Shown here in pieces: positions 33,865 to 43,512 of a stretch of 64,000 bases of DNA (position 1 is the stretch's first letter; the number at the start of each line of letters is the position of its first letter). The translations under genes and the position numbers were made by a program. The notes beneath the pieces were generated by a model, which was not told the DNA's origin, searched no databases, and saw nothing but the letters and a program-made list of their open reading frames with translations. Source of the stretch: Paenibacillus sp. GM2 (GTDB lineage Bacteria > Bacillota > Bacilli > Paenibacillales > Paenibacillaceae); contig NZ_LN831279.1 in the NCBI RefSeq assembly GCF_900069005.2, forward strand, positions 548,870 to 612,869. The letters run 5' to 3'.

Positions 33865-35035
33865 ATTCTTTTCAGGCGATGAACAAGATCGTAAGTTTGA
33901 GACTAAACTGATTCATTTTGGCTGTGAGGTAGATCGCAATACCGGAGCTTCGAGCGTACCGATCTATCAGGCTTCCACGTTCCATCATCATGATATTTAT
34001 AATCCTCCGGAATACGATTATAGCCGTTCGGGGAATCCAACCCGCCAGGCATTAGAGGATTATATCGCGGTATTGGAAGGCGGGGTAAAGGGCTTTGCTT
34101 TTGCAAGCGGCATGGCTGCGATATCCACCACCTTCATGCTGTTCTCGGCGGGAGATCATCTGATCGTAACGGAGGATGTCTACGGAGGAACTTATCGACT
34201 GTTATCGACTGTGCTGAGCCGGATGAATATCGAGACGACTTTCGTTGATATGACGGACCCGGAGCAAGTGAAAGCGGCTTTAAGACCAAATACGAAAGCT
34301 GTATATATGGAAACCCCTTCTAATCCGACGCTGAAAATTACCGATATGGCCGAGATTGCTGCCTGGGCTAGAGAACACGGCTTGCTCAGCATTGTTGATA
34401 ATACGTTTATGACCCCTTATTATCAACGCCCCATTGAGCTTGGGGTAGATATCGTGCTGCACAGCGCAACTAAATTTCTTGGCGGACACAGCGATGTGCT
34501 GGCAGGGCTCGCGGTTGCACGTGACGAGGAGCTGGCCCAGCGCCTGAAATATGTGCAGAACGGGCTTGGCACAGTCTTGGGTGCGCAGGATTCGTGGCTG
34601 CTTATGAGAGGGATGAAGACGCTGGGCGCTCGCATGGCGTACAGTGAGGTCAGCGCCCGCAAACTGGCGGATTGGCTGCAGTGCCGAAATGATATTGAAG
34701 CAGTTTACTATCCGGGGCTGGAGCAGCATCCTGGACGGGCCATTCAGGAGAAGCAATCAACAGGGTATGGCGCGGTTGTCTCCTTCGATGTCGGCTCGGG
34801 AGAACGCGCAAAAAAATTGCTCAGTGAGGTTAAGCTGCCGCTCGTCGCCGTGAGTCTTGGTGCTGTCGAGAGCATCCTGTCCTATCCGGCCATGATGTCG
34901 CATGCTTCGATGCCGCGCGAGGTCAGACTGGAACGTGGAATTGGTGATGGGTTGCTGCGCTTTTCAGTGGGGCTTGAAGACATTGATGACCTGATCGCTG
35001 ATTTAGATCAAGCTCTTGGCAGCAGCAAGATTTAA
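33857..35035 (+). CDS. metC: Cystathionine beta-lyase
   Basis: This 392-residue enzyme of the same PLP family as the preceding gene has DYSRSGNPTRQALE, ETPSNPTLKITD, VDNTFMTPYYQRPIELGVDIVLHSATKFLGGH and a C-terminal LRFSVGLED. It cleaves cystathionine to homocysteine. ATG 33857 follows GGGAGGAG and lies within the end of metI, indicating coupled translation. The two paralogues are clearly similar along their whole length. Confidence 0.9.
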   Translation: MSKFFSGDEQDRKFETKLIHFGCEVDRNTGASSVPIYQASTFHHHDIYNPPEYDYSRSGNPTRQALEDYIAVLEGGVKGFAFASGMAAISTTFMLFSAGDHLIVTEDVYGGTYRLLSTVLSRMNIETTFVDMTDPEQVKAALRPNTKAVYMETPSNPTLKITDMAEIAAWAREHGLLSIVDNTFMTPYYQRPIELGVDIVLHSATKFLGGHSDVLAGLAVARDEELAQRLKYVQNGLGTVLGAQDSWLLMRGMKTLGARMAYSEVSARKLADWLQCRNDIEAVYYPGLEQHPGRAIQEKQSTGYGAVVSFDVGSGERAKKLLSEVKLPLVAVSLGAVESILSYPAMMSHASMPREVRLERGIGDGLLRFSVGLEDIDDLIADLDQALGSSKI

Positions 35036-35049
35036 GGAGTCCCAAGCTT

Positions 35050-35085
35050 AGCACCTGATCCTATATCGGGTGCTGTTTTTATACG
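35050..35085 (+). terminator. Terminator of the met operon
   Basis: Stem AGCACCTGAT / ATCGGGTGCT, then GTTTTT. Confidence 0.88.
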
Positions 35086-35166
35086 CTTGAGTGTGTTAGG
35101 ATAAATTTATCTGATAATTAATTACATTTGTGATTGTTTTATATTGAGATAAGGGAGGGCACTTAT

Positions 35167-36303
35167 ATGACAGCTATTGACCATATACTTGATAAAGCAC
35201 TTAAAGGGGAGCGCGTTAATCTTGAAGAGACGATCGCCTTGTTCGAGTCTGAAGAAGTTGAGAAGATGGGACATGTGGCGAACATTCTGATGGAGCGTAA
35301 ACATCCTGAGCCATTGACGACATTTGTCATCGGCCGCAACGTGAACTACACCAATATTTGTGATGTTTATTGCCGTTTCTGTGCATTTTATCGTCGACCT
35401 GGATCAGAAGAAGGTTATGTTCTGCCAACAGAGGCAATTCTGCAAAAAATCCAGGAAACCATTGATGTTGACGGAACGGAGATTTTAATGCAGGGGGGAA
35501 CGAATCCTAACCTGCCATTCAGTTATTATACGGATCTTCTAAAAGAAATTAAAACTCATTTCCCGGATATTACAATGCATTCCTTCTCTCCAGCGGAAAT
35601 TATGAAAATGAAGGAAGTTTCGGATGGACTTTCGCTTGAGGAGGTATTGCGGCAGATACATGCGGCAGGCCTGGATTCCTTGCCAGGCGGTGGCGCTGAG
35701 ATTCTTGATGACCGTACCCGGCGGAAAATTAGCCGTTTGAAGGGCTCCTGGAGAGACTGGATGGATGTAATGCAGACCGCTCACAAGATCGGCATGAACA
35801 CGACGGCTACAATGGTTATCGGATTTGGAGAGTCCATGGAAGAACGTGCACTTCATTTACTGCGTGTGCGTGAAGCTCAGGACGAATGCATCCAGAATCA
35901 CTATCCTTCGGAGGGCTTCCTGGCCTTTATTCCTTGGACCTTCCAGCCGGATAACACAAACTTGAAGAAGGAGCGGCAAACCCCGGAAGCTTACCTGAAG
36001 ACGGTAGCGATCAGCCGGATTGTCCTTGATAATATTAAGAATCTGCAGTCCTCATGGGTTACGATGGGGCCTGAGGTGGGCAAATTATCCCTGCAGTATG
36101 GCTGCAACGACTTCGGCAGTACGATGATTGAAGAGAATGTTGTCTCATCGGCAGGTGCAACGTATAAAGTAAATATTGAAGCGATTCTTTCCATTATTCG
36201 TGAAGCGGGGAAAATTCCGGCACAGCGTAATACGAAGTATGATATTCTGCGTGTATTTGATAAGGAATCTCACGTTGAACGGGATTTTGTGATGCAAAAT
36301 TAG
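35167..36303 (+). CDS. mqnC: Cyclic dehypoxanthine futalosine synthase MqnC
   Basis: The 378-residue radical-SAM protein has CDVYCRFC (Cys 65, 69 and 72; CX3CX2C), PGGGAEIL and WMDVMQTAHKIGMNTTATMVIGFGES. It catalyses the cyclisation step of the futalosine route to menaquinone. ATG 35167 follows AAGGGAGGG. It is single here, so other mqn genes must lie elsewhere; its presence supports Paenibacillus over Bacillus. Confidence 0.93.
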   Translation: MTAIDHILDKALKGERVNLEETIALFESEEVEKMGHVANILMERKHPEPLTTFVIGRNVNYTNICDVYCRFCAFYRRPGSEEGYVLPTEAILQKIQETIDVDGTEILMQGGTNPNLPFSYYTDLLKEIKTHFPDITMHSFSPAEIMKMKEVSDGLSLEEVLRQIHAAGLDSLPGGGAEILDDRTRRKISRLKGSWRDWMDVMQTAHKIGMNTTATMVIGFGESMEERALHLLRVREAQDECIQNHYPSEGFLAFIPWTFQPDNTNLKKERQTPEAYLKTVAISRIVLDNIKNLQSSWVTMGPEVGKLSLQYGCNDFGSTMIEENVVSSAGATYKVNIEAILSIIREAGKIPAQRNTKYDILRVFDKESHVERDFVMQN

Positions 36304-36447
36304 GCTGGTGCCAGGCCGCAGTTAACCAGCTCCTGACCTGGTCTAGGTAACATTGGAAAGTCTGCCTTTCATTCCATGGGCTTGATCCGTATATCCGTTT
36401 TCTCCTCACCATATACTTGTGAAGAGGAAGCGGAAGGGGGAAAGTCC

Positions 36448-37365
36448 ATGGATTTTTTTACAATTCGGATCAATATTGACGGTACAGACTCGGGTGCCCG
36501 CTTTACAGAGTGCTTCTCAGGACAAGATCTGTATATTGACTCAGGTCAGTCAGCAATCAGCTACTCCACAGACGGAAAAATCATGGATGTTCTCGTTGGG
36601 ATATCTGGTGAGACTTCACACGGACACAAGTATCCGGACCCGGAATGGGGCGAGGGATATGAACGGTTAGCAGAGGGAATCGCACGATATGTAGTTGAGG
36701 TGAAGGAGGCGGGGATTCTGTCCGCGATGTTATCCAGGAAATATTCCTTCGCTTCAGCTGAAGATTATGAAGCGGTATCGAAGCTAAGTCTACGCTTGCT
36801 TGGAACGGATGAAGCCGGTTTTTCTGCCAGACGCACGCGGATGTCCATTATTAAGAAGGAATTGAAAAATTATTTGCAGCAAAGCGCTTTTGTACATTTG
36901 GACGGTCTGATTACTTTTCGGCTAAGGGAATATAGGGACAAACTGGATGAGATTATCGATTATGCGGTGGATGAGCTTCTGCTTGATAAGCAGTATGAAG
37001 AATTTATCGGCCTGCTCCAGTATTTTGTTCATTTTCAAGAGCCATTGACCCCACTTGTCCATTTGATGCATAAGAAGGATCAGGAATTCGTTGTTTTGGA
37101 TGAGAAATTTACATCGATCCATATTCCTGCTGGCGGGGGGATGGTCGCACGAATCGCTGATCAGGAGCTGGAGATGGAAAATGCCGTTGTCAGCTCTTTG
37201 ATTTCTCTGGCACCGGTTCGTATTTTAATCCATACGCCATGGCCGGAAATGCAGATGATCTCAACGATCTGCCGCATTTTTGGGGAGCGGGTGGAGATCT
37301 GTTCGCAGTGCCCGCAATGCACCTTGTTCCATCAATCGGATAGATCGAGGGATCAGTGTACCTAA
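36448..37365 (+). CDS. ytxC: Sporulation protein YtxC
   Basis: The 305-residue protein has a variable N-terminal half and a conserved C-terminal half (HLDGLITFRLREYRDKLDEIIDYAVDELLLDKQYEEFIGLLQYFV), typical of YtxC proteins found in spore formers. It ends with a Cys-rich CSQCPQCTLF. In B. subtilis ytxC is in the dnaI-thrS region, and here too it precedes thrS. ATG 36448 follows GGAAGGGGG. The molecular function is unknown. Confidence 0.85.
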   Translation: MDFFTIRINIDGTDSGARFTECFSGQDLYIDSGQSAISYSTDGKIMDVLVGISGETSHGHKYPDPEWGEGYERLAEGIARYVVEVKEAGILSAMLSRKYSFASAEDYEAVSKLSLRLLGTDEAGFSARRTRMSIIKKELKNYLQQSAFVHLDGLITFRLREYRDKLDEIIDYAVDELLLDKQYEEFIGLLQYFVHFQEPLTPLVHLMHKKDQEFVVLDEKFTSIHIPAGGGMVARIADQELEMENAVVSSLISLAPVRILIHTPWPEMQMISTICRIFGERVEICSQCPQCTLFHQSDRSRDQCT

Positions 37366-37388
37366 ACCGCCAAAACCAGCCTATTTCC

Positions 37389-37417
37389 TTGACTGTAGGA
37401 CAGGATCGCTATATAAT
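37389..37417 (+). promoter_or_regulatory. Sigma-A promoter of thrS
   Basis: TTGACT (37389-37394), a 17-bp spacer and TATAAT (37412-37417). It lies before repeat copy D, so D is in the leader. I see no promoter between D and the T-box. Confidence 0.75.
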
Positions 37418-37442
37418 TTACACATTAGTTGTAATTAAAGCA

Positions 37443-37616
37443 GGATTCAAAAAGTCGGTTTTCAGCACCGAGAAAGTTGGATGAAGCAGGGCATAAGGAG
37501 CGCAGCGTACGTGGTGTGTACGTGAGCACCGGAAGGCCCGTTGAATTCAAGATTCGATGCCGAAAAACTTCCTGACTCACTACGTGATCAAAAGTGACTT
37601 TTTGATTAACCTCTAA
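37443..37616 (+). repeat. Dispersed intergenic repeat, copy D, within the thrS leader
   Basis: Full-length copy: left GGATTCAAAAAGTCGG, core TTCAGCACCGAGAAAGTTGG, hairpin CGTAC-7 nt-GTACG, then GTTGAATTCAAGATTCGATG, right GTGACTTTTTGATTAACCTCT. It lies between the thrS promoter and the T-box. Confidence 0.92.
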
Positions 37617-37618
37617 AA

Positions 37619-37911
37619 GCGATGACAAAGATATGAACCAGATTTTGAACTGTACAGAGAGAGGGAACTTGGCTGGAATTCCCTTCGGATTCATTCTTGG
37701 TTTACCCCTTTGTAGCTGCTGTTCCGAACCAAGGAAACAACGGGCTTATGGGTTGATTCAACTGTTGCCCGGTTATCCGGTATTAGGAATCGCCGGTTCA
37801 TTACCGTTACACAATGCTTAATTAAGGGCTTGTCTTGTATTGGGACAGCCGAATAAGGGTGGAACCACGGGTAAATCACGCTCGTCCCTTTTACGGGACG
37901 GGTGTTTTTTG
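37619..37911 (+). promoter_or_regulatory. T-box leader of thrS, Thr (ACC) specifier
   Basis: The T-box motif AATAAGGGTGGAACCACGG is at 37852-37870 and the terminator CGTCCC / GGGACG plus six T follows (37881-37910). Stem I has lower helix ACAAAG / CTTTGT and upper helix AACCAGA / TCTTGGTT. The specifier loop between them reads ACC at 37704-37706, a Thr codon. Uncharged tRNA-Thr should turn thrS on. Confidence 0.93.
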
Positions 37912-37956
37912 TATGTCCGCTTCCGGCGGCCAAACAACGAGAGGGAGGAAATGAAA

Positions 37957-39894
37957 GTGGCACTATCGATTACTTTGCCGGACGGATCGGTCCGGGAATA
38001 TGCAGAAGGTAGTACTTTTGAAGACGTAGCGGCATCGATTAGCAGCGGTCTGCGCAAAAATGCGGTGGCTGGCAAGTTGAACGGGGTGGCCGTTGACCTG
38101 AACACGAAGCTGGAGGACGGCGCGAAGATAGAGATTATAACGCTGGATTCGCAGGATGGTCTGGAAATTATGCGCCACAGCTGCGCTCACTTGATGGCTC
38201 AAGCCGTAAAACGATTATTTGGCGGCAAAGAGGTTAAGCTTGGTGTTGGTCCTGTGATTGAAGACGGATTTTACTATGATATGGACCTGGAACACCCGCT
38301 GAATCCTGAAGATCTGCAGAAGATTGAGAAGGAAATGGAGCGGATTATTGGCGAGAACCTGCCGATTACACGCCGCGAAGTAAGCCGTGAGGAAGCGATT
38401 GTGATCTTCACTGAAATGGGCGATCCTTACAAGCTTGAATTGATTCGGGATCTGCCGGAAGGCGAGACGATCTCCATCTATGACCAAGGCGAATTTACCG
38501 ATTTGTGCCGCGGGCCGCACGTGCCTTCCACCGGCAAGATCAAAATCTTCAAGCTTCTTAGCGTGGCTGGCGCTTACTGGCGCGGCAACAGCGACAACAA
38601 GATGCTGCAGCGCATTTATGGTACAGCATTTGTGAAGAAGGCTCAGCTCGATGAGCACTTGCATATGCTGGAGGAAGCGAAGAAGCGCGACCACCGTAAG
38701 CTGGGTAAGGAGCTTAGCATCTTTACTTTTAATAATTTGGTTGGACAAGGCCTGCCGATCTGGCTTCCAAAAGGGGCGACTCTGCGCCGCACTCTGGAGC
38801 GCTATATTGTTGATATTGAGGAACGCCTTGGCTATCAACATGTCTATACTCCTGTACTCGGTAGCACAGAGCTGTACAAAACCTCCGGACATTTGGCTCA
38901 CTATGAAGAGGATATGTTCCCAAGAATGCAGGTCGATAACGAGGAATTCGTTCTTCGTCCGATGAACTGTCCGCACCACATGATGGTATTTAAAAGCGAT
39001 ATGCGCAGCTATCGGGATCTTCCGATCCGTATCGCAGAGTTGGGGATGCAGCACCGTTATGAAATGTCTGGGGCATTGACAGGGCTGCACCGCGTGCGTT
39101 CGATGACGCTGAATGATGCGCATATCTTCTGTCGCCTGGATCAGATCAAAAGCGAGTTCTCCCGTGTGCTTGACTTGATCAAGCAAGTATATAGCGATTT
39201 CGGCATCGGTGAATACCGCTTCCGTCTGTCCTATCGCGATCCCCAGGATACAGAGAAGTATTATCAGAATGACGAAATGTGGAACACTGCACAGCGTATG
39301 CTGCGCGAGGTTGTAGAAGAAGCAGGCTTGCCGTTCTATGAAGCAGAAGGCGAAGCGGCGTTCTATGGTCCGAAGTTGGACGTACAAATCAAAACCGCTC
39401 TGGGCAAGGAAGAGACTCTATCCACCGTTCAGATCGACTTCCTTCTGCCGGAACGCTTTGAGCTGGAATATGTTGGAGAAGATGGAGCAAAGCATCGCCC
39501 CGTGGTGCTGCACCGCGGTATTCTCGGTACAATGGAGCGGTTTACAGCGTTCCTGCTTGAGAACTTTGCTGGCAATTTGCCGCTCTGGCTGTCACCGGTA
39601 CAAGCGAAGGTCATTCCGGTCTCGGCACATTTTGAGGAATATGCACGTCAGGTTGAGGATAAATTGCGGGCTGGAGGCATTCGTGCCGAGAGCGATCTGC
39701 GCAATGAGAAGCTTGGATATAAGATTCGTGAAGCTCAGCTTGAGAAGATTCCATATATGTTCGTTGTTGGCGAGAATGAGAAGAATGGCGGTACCGTCTC
39801 GGTGCGCAAACGCGGCGAAGGGGATCTGGGCGCGCAGCCATTGGAAGACGTGCTTGACTCCTTGAAAAATGATATCGCCAACCACACTATTTAA
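37957..39894 (+). CDS. thrS: Threonyl-tRNA synthetase
   Basis: The 645-residue protein has normal length. An N-terminal TGS domain ([15 protein letters not shown]) is followed by the editing domain with [11 protein letters not shown] and the class II core with [10 protein letters not shown]. The anticodon-binding domain ([19 protein letters not shown] onwards) is C-terminal. GTG 37957 lies eight bases after GGAGG; ATG 37951, two codons earlier, is also possible but very close to the ribosome site. Controlled by the T-box. Confidence 0.96.
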   Translation: MALSITLPDGSVREYAEGSTFEDVAASISSGLRKNAVAGKLNGVAVDLNTKLEDGAKIEIITLDSQDGLEIMRHSCAHLMAQAVKRLFGGKEVKLGVGPVIEDGFYYDMDLEHPLNPEDLQKIEKEMERIIGENLPITRREVSREEAIVIFTEMGDPYKLELIRDLPEGETISIYDQGEFTDLCRGPHVPSTGKIKIFKLLSVAGAYWRGNSDNKMLQRIYGTAFVKKAQLDEHLHMLEEAKKRDHRKLGKELSIFTFNNLVGQGLPIWLPKGATLRRTLERYIVDIEERLGYQHVYTPVLGSTELYKTSGHLAHYEEDMFPRMQVDNEEFVLRPMNCPHHMMVFKSDMRSYRDLPIRIAELGMQHRYEMSGALTGLHRVRSMTLNDAHIFCRLDQIKSEFSRVLDLIKQVYSDFGIGEYRFRLSYRDPQDTEKYYQNDEMWNTAQRMLREVVEEAGLPFYEAEGEAAFYGPKLDVQIKTALGKEETLSTVQIDFLLPERFELEYVGEDGAKHRPVVLHRGILGTMERFTAFLLENFAGNLPLWLSPVQAKVIPVSAHFEEYARQVEDKLRAGGIRAESDLRNEKLGYKIREAQLEKIPYMFVVGENEKNGGTVSVRKRGEGDLGAQPLEDVLDSLKNDIANHTI

Positions 39895-39971
39895 TTGTTG
39901 CTTGTAGTGAGGTTAGAGACGAGAGCAATGGCTTTTTGAAAAATGAAATGTATAAATTGCGGCGCATATGG

Positions 39972-40001
39972 AAAACCTCTTGGAATAAGGGGGAGGTTTT
40001 T
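39972..40001 (+). terminator. thrS terminator overlapping the next ribosome site
   Basis: AAAACCTC (39972-39979) pairs with GAGGTTTT (39993-40000), followed by another T. The 3' arm contains GGGGGAGG, the ribosome site of the 3D-domain gene four bases further on. The hairpin can act as a terminator and as a translation block. Confidence 0.6.
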
Positions 40002-40004
40002 CGT

Positions 40005-40748
40005 ATGCGCCAAATTATTTTATGGCAAAAAATTGTATTGGTAAGTATTTTGACGGGCATGCTTCTGCACGGAATTTCACTGGATCATATTCCTGCGGCA
40101 GCCAAATCGGCAAATGTGACAAATATATCGTATGCAGATCCGTACTATGAACAGAAGAAATATTTTGAGAAGATGCGTCTGCTGGACACTCAATCAAGGC
40201 AGGAATCATTTGGTAATCCAGCTGTCAAGCAGCAAACGGTCATGATACCTAAGTCGATGGAAATGATGCAAAGGCCGTTACAACCGAAGGTTGATAAGGC
40301 GGAAAAGGCCGAATCAGTCAAGAAGAAAGTGAAGACGGTCAAGGTGATGGCTACGGGGTATACCGCTGGTTATGAATCGACTGGCAAAAAGCCCAACCAT
40401 CCGGAATATGGCATCACGTACTCCGGAGTCAAGGTACGCCGCGATAAAAATACAGTCTCTACGATTGCGGCGGATCTGAAGGTATTCCCGCTTGGAACGA
40501 TTCTGTACATTCCTGGCTATGGCTATGGGGTTGTAGCGGATAAGGGCTCGGCGATCAAAGGCAAGAAGATTGATCTGTATTTTAAAACGACGAAGCAGGT
40601 TTATAAAGAATGGGGCAAAAAGGAAGTTGAGGTTCAGGTCATCCGCAATGGTAACGGTAAGTTGACGGAGGCTATGCTGCGTGAACTGGGCGAGGCGATG
40701 GAGGTTGGTAAGGAGATCCCCGAAGACCTCTGGAACAAAGCCGTATAG
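40005..40748 (+). CDS. Secreted 3D-domain wall protein (YuiC/YocH-like)
   Basis: The 247-residue protein has an N-terminal signal or anchor helix ([17 protein letters not shown]), a Lys-rich linker, and a C-terminal double-psi beta-barrel 3D domain. Three conserved aspartates are in [15 protein letters not shown] and KKIDLYF, with VMATGYTAG at the domain start. Such domains are found in lytic transglycosylase-like proteins that act on peptidoglycan. No LysM or SH3 wall-binding domain is seen. Confidence 0.85.
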   Translation: MRQIILWQKIVLVSILTGMLLHGISLDHIPAAAKSANVTNISYADPYYEQKKYFEKMRLLDTQSRQESFGNPAVKQQTVMIPKSMEMMQRPLQPKVDKAEKAESVKKKVKTVKVMATGYTAGYESTGKKPNHPEYGITYSGVKVRRDKNTVSTIAADLKVFPLGTILYIPGYGYGVVADKGSAIKGKKIDLYFKTTKQVYKEWGKKEVEVQVIRNGNGKLTEAMLRELGEAMEVGKEIPEDLWNKAV

Positions 40749-40898
40749 AGGTCGTTCAAAAATTCGCTTTTGATCACGAAGCAGCACTGAGTGCATATTC
40801 AGCATCGAATCTTGAATTCAGCTGGGTCTTCCGGTGCTCACGTACCCAAACCGTACGCTGCGCTCCTCGGCCCCTGGCAGTGAGTTATGAGGTAGTTT
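40746..40898 (-). repeat. Dispersed intergenic repeat, copy E (left end lost)
   Basis: Reverse orientation. The right end begins AGAGGTCGTTCAAAAATTCG immediately after the 3D gene stop. Core GAATTCAAGATTCGATG and the hairpin CGTAC-7 nt-GTACG are present. After GCCAGGGG the normal left end is replaced by unrelated sequence. Confidence 0.85.
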
Positions 40899-41026
40899 TA
40901 ACCTGTTTGAAAGTGCATAGTTTCCCTGAGGTCCTTGCATAATAAGGTTGGTTCGTTCTGAAAGAACGTGCCGTTAAGTCGATAATAAAGACTTCTTATC
41001 GCGAAAGTGCAAGGGAGGTGAAATCT

Positions 41027-41182
41027 GTGCCAAATCAAAATAAAAACAAAGCAGCTTCTCCCGGCTATAAGACTCCTAACGAGAAGTTTAATGCCGAGTT
41101 TGCTGAGGAGAACTTGACAACAGCTACGGCTAAAAAAGTTTCCCGTAATGTCAAACATAAACAAGGTTCTCATGTGCAATAA
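41027..41182 (+). CDS. Small spore-protein-like basic protein (51 residues)
   Basis: The GTG start follows a near-perfect ribosome site (AAGGGAGGTG). The protein MPNQNKNKAASPGYKTPNEK continues with FNAEFAEENLTTATAKKVSR and a basic tail. The FxxEFAxE stretch followed by small and basic residues recalls a single repeat of gamma-type small acid-soluble spore proteins. That assignment is tentative. It has its own terminator. Confidence 0.6.
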   Translation: MPNQNKNKAASPGYKTPNEKFNAEFAEENLTTATAKKVSRNVKHKQGSHVQ

Positions 41183-41205
41183 CTGAGAGATACAACGAGA
41201 TCTAC

Positions 41206-41235
41206 AGGGCGCCCGTTCGGGTTGCCCTTTTTTGT
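41206..41235 (+). terminator. Terminator after the small spore-like gene
   Basis: Stem AGGGC-CCCG / CGGG-TGCCCT followed by TTTTTT. Confidence 0.88.
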
Positions 41236-41334
41236 ATAAGCTGCCTGCTGGTTGCTTTAGAATTCCTATCCAGTCCTATCTCAAAGGATTCGCTTGGCAA
41301 AGTTTCAAATTAGTCTGTAAGAAAAAGTAAAACG

Positions 41335-41353
41335 ACTCGGTCTCGAGACTGAT
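41335..41353. promoter_or_regulatory. Palindrome upstream of liaF, candidate LiaR site
   Basis: The imperfect palindrome ACTCGGTCTCGAGACTGAT is centred on TCTCGAGA, about 40 bp before the candidate -35. LiaR autoregulation is plausible but unproven. Confidence 0.35.
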
Positions 41354-41387
41354 AGCATGTTCCATCCCGCGCCGCTGTTGCTTGTCA

Positions 41388-41415
41388 TTGAAATGCGTTA
41401 CACTGTTGATACAGT
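41388..41415 (+). promoter_or_regulatory. Candidate promoter of liaFSR
   Basis: TTGAAA (41388-41393), 16 bp, TACAGT (41410-41415), 30 bp before liaF. Confidence 0.4.
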
Positions 41416-41444
41416 AGATGACGAGTAAATGGAGGGGAATGAAA

Positions 41445-42458
41445 ATGAAACATAACTACATAGGTCGCTTGATCGGCGGTCTTGTATTAATATCAATCGG
41501 CAGTATCTTTATAATGAATATGATGGGCTACACCGATATCAGTATAGGCTATTTGTTCGGAACATTTTGGCCGGTATTTCTTATTCTTGGCGGTATCGCG
41601 AGTTTTGCTAATGGAGACAGACGTGGAGGCAGCTTGATCGGCAGTGTTATTCTGATTGTGATCGGCGGTTATTTCCTGGCCAGGAATTTGGACTTGGTAC
41701 AGGTTGACCCCGGGCAGTTCTTCAAGTTTTTTGTCCCACTAGCATTGATTATCGCCGGTATAAATCTGCTGTTCAAGCCGCGTTCTCCGCGGTTCAAGCA
41801 GCCTCCGTTCCCGCCTCCGGCACCTCCAAAGCCGCCGGTTCCTCCCATTTCGGAGATGGAATCGTCGCTGGACTCGATCTTTGAAGCGATGGAGAAGCCT
41901 AAGAAAGAGAAGAAAATGGGACCGGGCAACTTCGATTACAATCATTTTGGCGACAGTCCATTCGATAAGAAGCAGCAAGGAAATGGAATGCATGGATCCT
42001 ACGATTCAGAGGAAATGGATAACAAATCAGGTTGGAAGGAACAGTTCCATAAGAAGTTCAACGATTTTGGTTCTAAAGAGACGCTTAACAAATCAGGTTT
42101 CGTTGGCGATGTTCATATGGGCCAGGAATATTTCCAGCTGCAGCCGATGAACATCTCCCATTTTATCGGAGATACCATTATCGATTTAACCAAGGCCCAG
42201 ATTCCTTACGGTGAGACAAAGATTAATATTTCAGCATTTATTGGCGATGTGAAAATTTTTGTGCCTGACGATATGGATGTCGCCGTTGTAGCTGTGTCGA
42301 GTGCATTTATCGGCGACCTGTCTGTCTTCTCCCAGAAGCAGGGCGGTTTCATGAGCAATATCAAGGCGCAGACTCCATATTATAATGAGGCTAACAAGAA
42401 AGTGAAGCTGATCATCAGTGTATTTATCGGGGATGTCAAAGTAAATATGGTGGGTTGA
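41445..42458 (+). CDS. liaF: LiaF-like envelope stress modulator
   Basis: The 337-residue protein has four hydrophobic helices in residues 1-110 and a proline-rich linker (PPFPPPAPPKPPVPP). The C-terminal LiaF domain contains repeated FIGD motifs (HFIGDTIIDL, AFIGDVKIFV, AFIGDLSVF, VFIGDVKV). LiaF holds the LiaS kinase off until the cell wall is stressed. ATG 41445 lies eight bases after GGAGGGG. First gene of liaFSR, four bases before liaS; no liaIH is visible here. Confidence 0.92.
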   Translation: MKHNYIGRLIGGLVLISIGSIFIMNMMGYTDISIGYLFGTFWPVFLILGGIASFANGDRRGGSLIGSVILIVIGGYFLARNLDLVQVDPGQFFKFFVPLALIIAGINLLFKPRSPRFKQPPFPPPAPPKPPVPPISEMESSLDSIFEAMEKPKKEKKMGPGNFDYNHFGDSPFDKKQQGNGMHGSYDSEEMDNKSGWKEQFHKKFNDFGSKETLNKSGFVGDVHMGQEYFQLQPMNISHFIGDTIIDLTKAQIPYGETKINISAFIGDVKIFVPDDMDVAVVAVSSAFIGDLSVFSQKQGGFMSNIKAQTPYYNEANKKVKLIISVFIGDVKVNMVG

Positions 42459-42462
42459 TAAT

Positions 42463-43512
42463 ATGATCGTTCAACGGATTCTAAAAAATACAAAATGGGA
42501 GCTGCTCGGATTCTTTCTGCTGACAGGCAGTTTGGCGGCCATTGCTTCCTATATCGGCGTTAGGGCGGGGATCATCATCATTGGTGATCCCCATGTCTGG
42601 TTCTATGAGACGATAACGATCGTCGTATTAACACTAATCATTGGCTATATCGCTGGCCGTCGTATTCAGGGACGGATTGATCTGCTGCATCTAAATATGC
42701 TTCAGGCCGCCAAGGGGAATTTATCCATACGAATGCCCGAAACACTGGATCAATCCTTTGCCGGGGTATATCAAGAGTTCAACAATATGACGGATGCGGT
42801 GGAAAAGAAGATGAAGCTCCTGCAGCAGCTTGGCGAGCAGGAGGTTGTCGAGAAGGAGCAAGCAGCTGAGCTTGCGGTACTGGAGGAACGGCGCCGACTG
42901 GCCCGTGACCTGCACGATACGGTCAGCCAGCAGCTATTTGCCATTCATATGGCCGCCTCCTCGCTTCCCAAGGTGTTGGAGATTAATGAAGCCCAGGCAC
43001 AGACCGTGATGGAGCAGCTGATTCTAATGTCGAATACGGCGCAGAAGCAGATGCGCGCACTCATCGCCCAGCTTCGCCCGATGGAGCTTGTTGGCAAGTC
43101 GCTTGCAGAAGCGCTTGATCAGTGGTTTCCTGATTATTGCCGACAGAACGGGCTGAAAGGGATGAAAGACCTTGATATTCAAGGAGGCATATCGGAAGCC
43201 AAGGAACATCAATTGTTCCTGATTATTCAAGAAGCAATGGCCAACATTGTCAAGCATGCCGGTGCAAAAGTAGTCAGCATGTCGCTCAAGGAAGGTCCAA
43301 GACAGGTCATTCTCAGTGTTAGCGACGACGGCCAGGGGTTCAGCAGTAGTACTGCTCAGAGACCAGGATCTTATGGACTAACCACCATGCGTGAACGGGC
43401 TGAGAAGCTTGGCGGTCATGTCGAGATTATAAGCAAGCCAGGAGCGGGGACAACCATCCGTGTGCATATTCCGAAATTTGAGACGGGAAAAGAGGCGGCT
43501 GTAAATGAGTGA
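42463..43512 (+). CDS. liaS: LiaS-like sensor histidine kinase
   Basis: The 349-residue kinase has two N-terminal membrane helices with a short external loop (intramembrane-sensing type) and a HAMP-like segment. The HisKA_3 dimerisation helix is ERRRLARDLHDTVSQQLFAIH (phosphoacceptor His in LHD). The ATPase has NIVKHAGA and a C-terminal YGLTTMRERAEKLGG. It overlaps liaR by eight bases and responds to lipid II-cycle stress through LiaF. Confidence 0.92.
   Translation: MIVQRILKNTKWELLGFFLLTGSLAAIASYIGVRAGIIIIGDPHVWFYETITIVVLTLIIGYIAGRRIQGRIDLLHLNMLQAAKGNLSIRMPETLDQSFAGVYQEFNNMTDAVEKKMKLLQQLGEQEVVEKEQAAELAVLEERRRLARDLHDTVSQQLFAIHMAASSLPKVLEINEAQAQTVMEQLILMSNTAQKQMRALIAQLRPMELVGKSLAEALDQWFPDYCRQNGLKGMKDLDIQGGISEAKEHQLFLIIQEAMANIVKHAGAKVVSMSLKEGPRQVILSVSDDGQGFSSSTAQRPGSYGLTTMRERAEKLGGHVEIISKPGAGTTIRVHIPKFETGKEAAVNE

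Noticed and set aside
38215..39387. 390-codon open frame on the minus strand
   Set aside because: Antisense shadow of thrS; no ribosome site and no recognisable domain. Strong codon bias of the sense gene explains the open frame.
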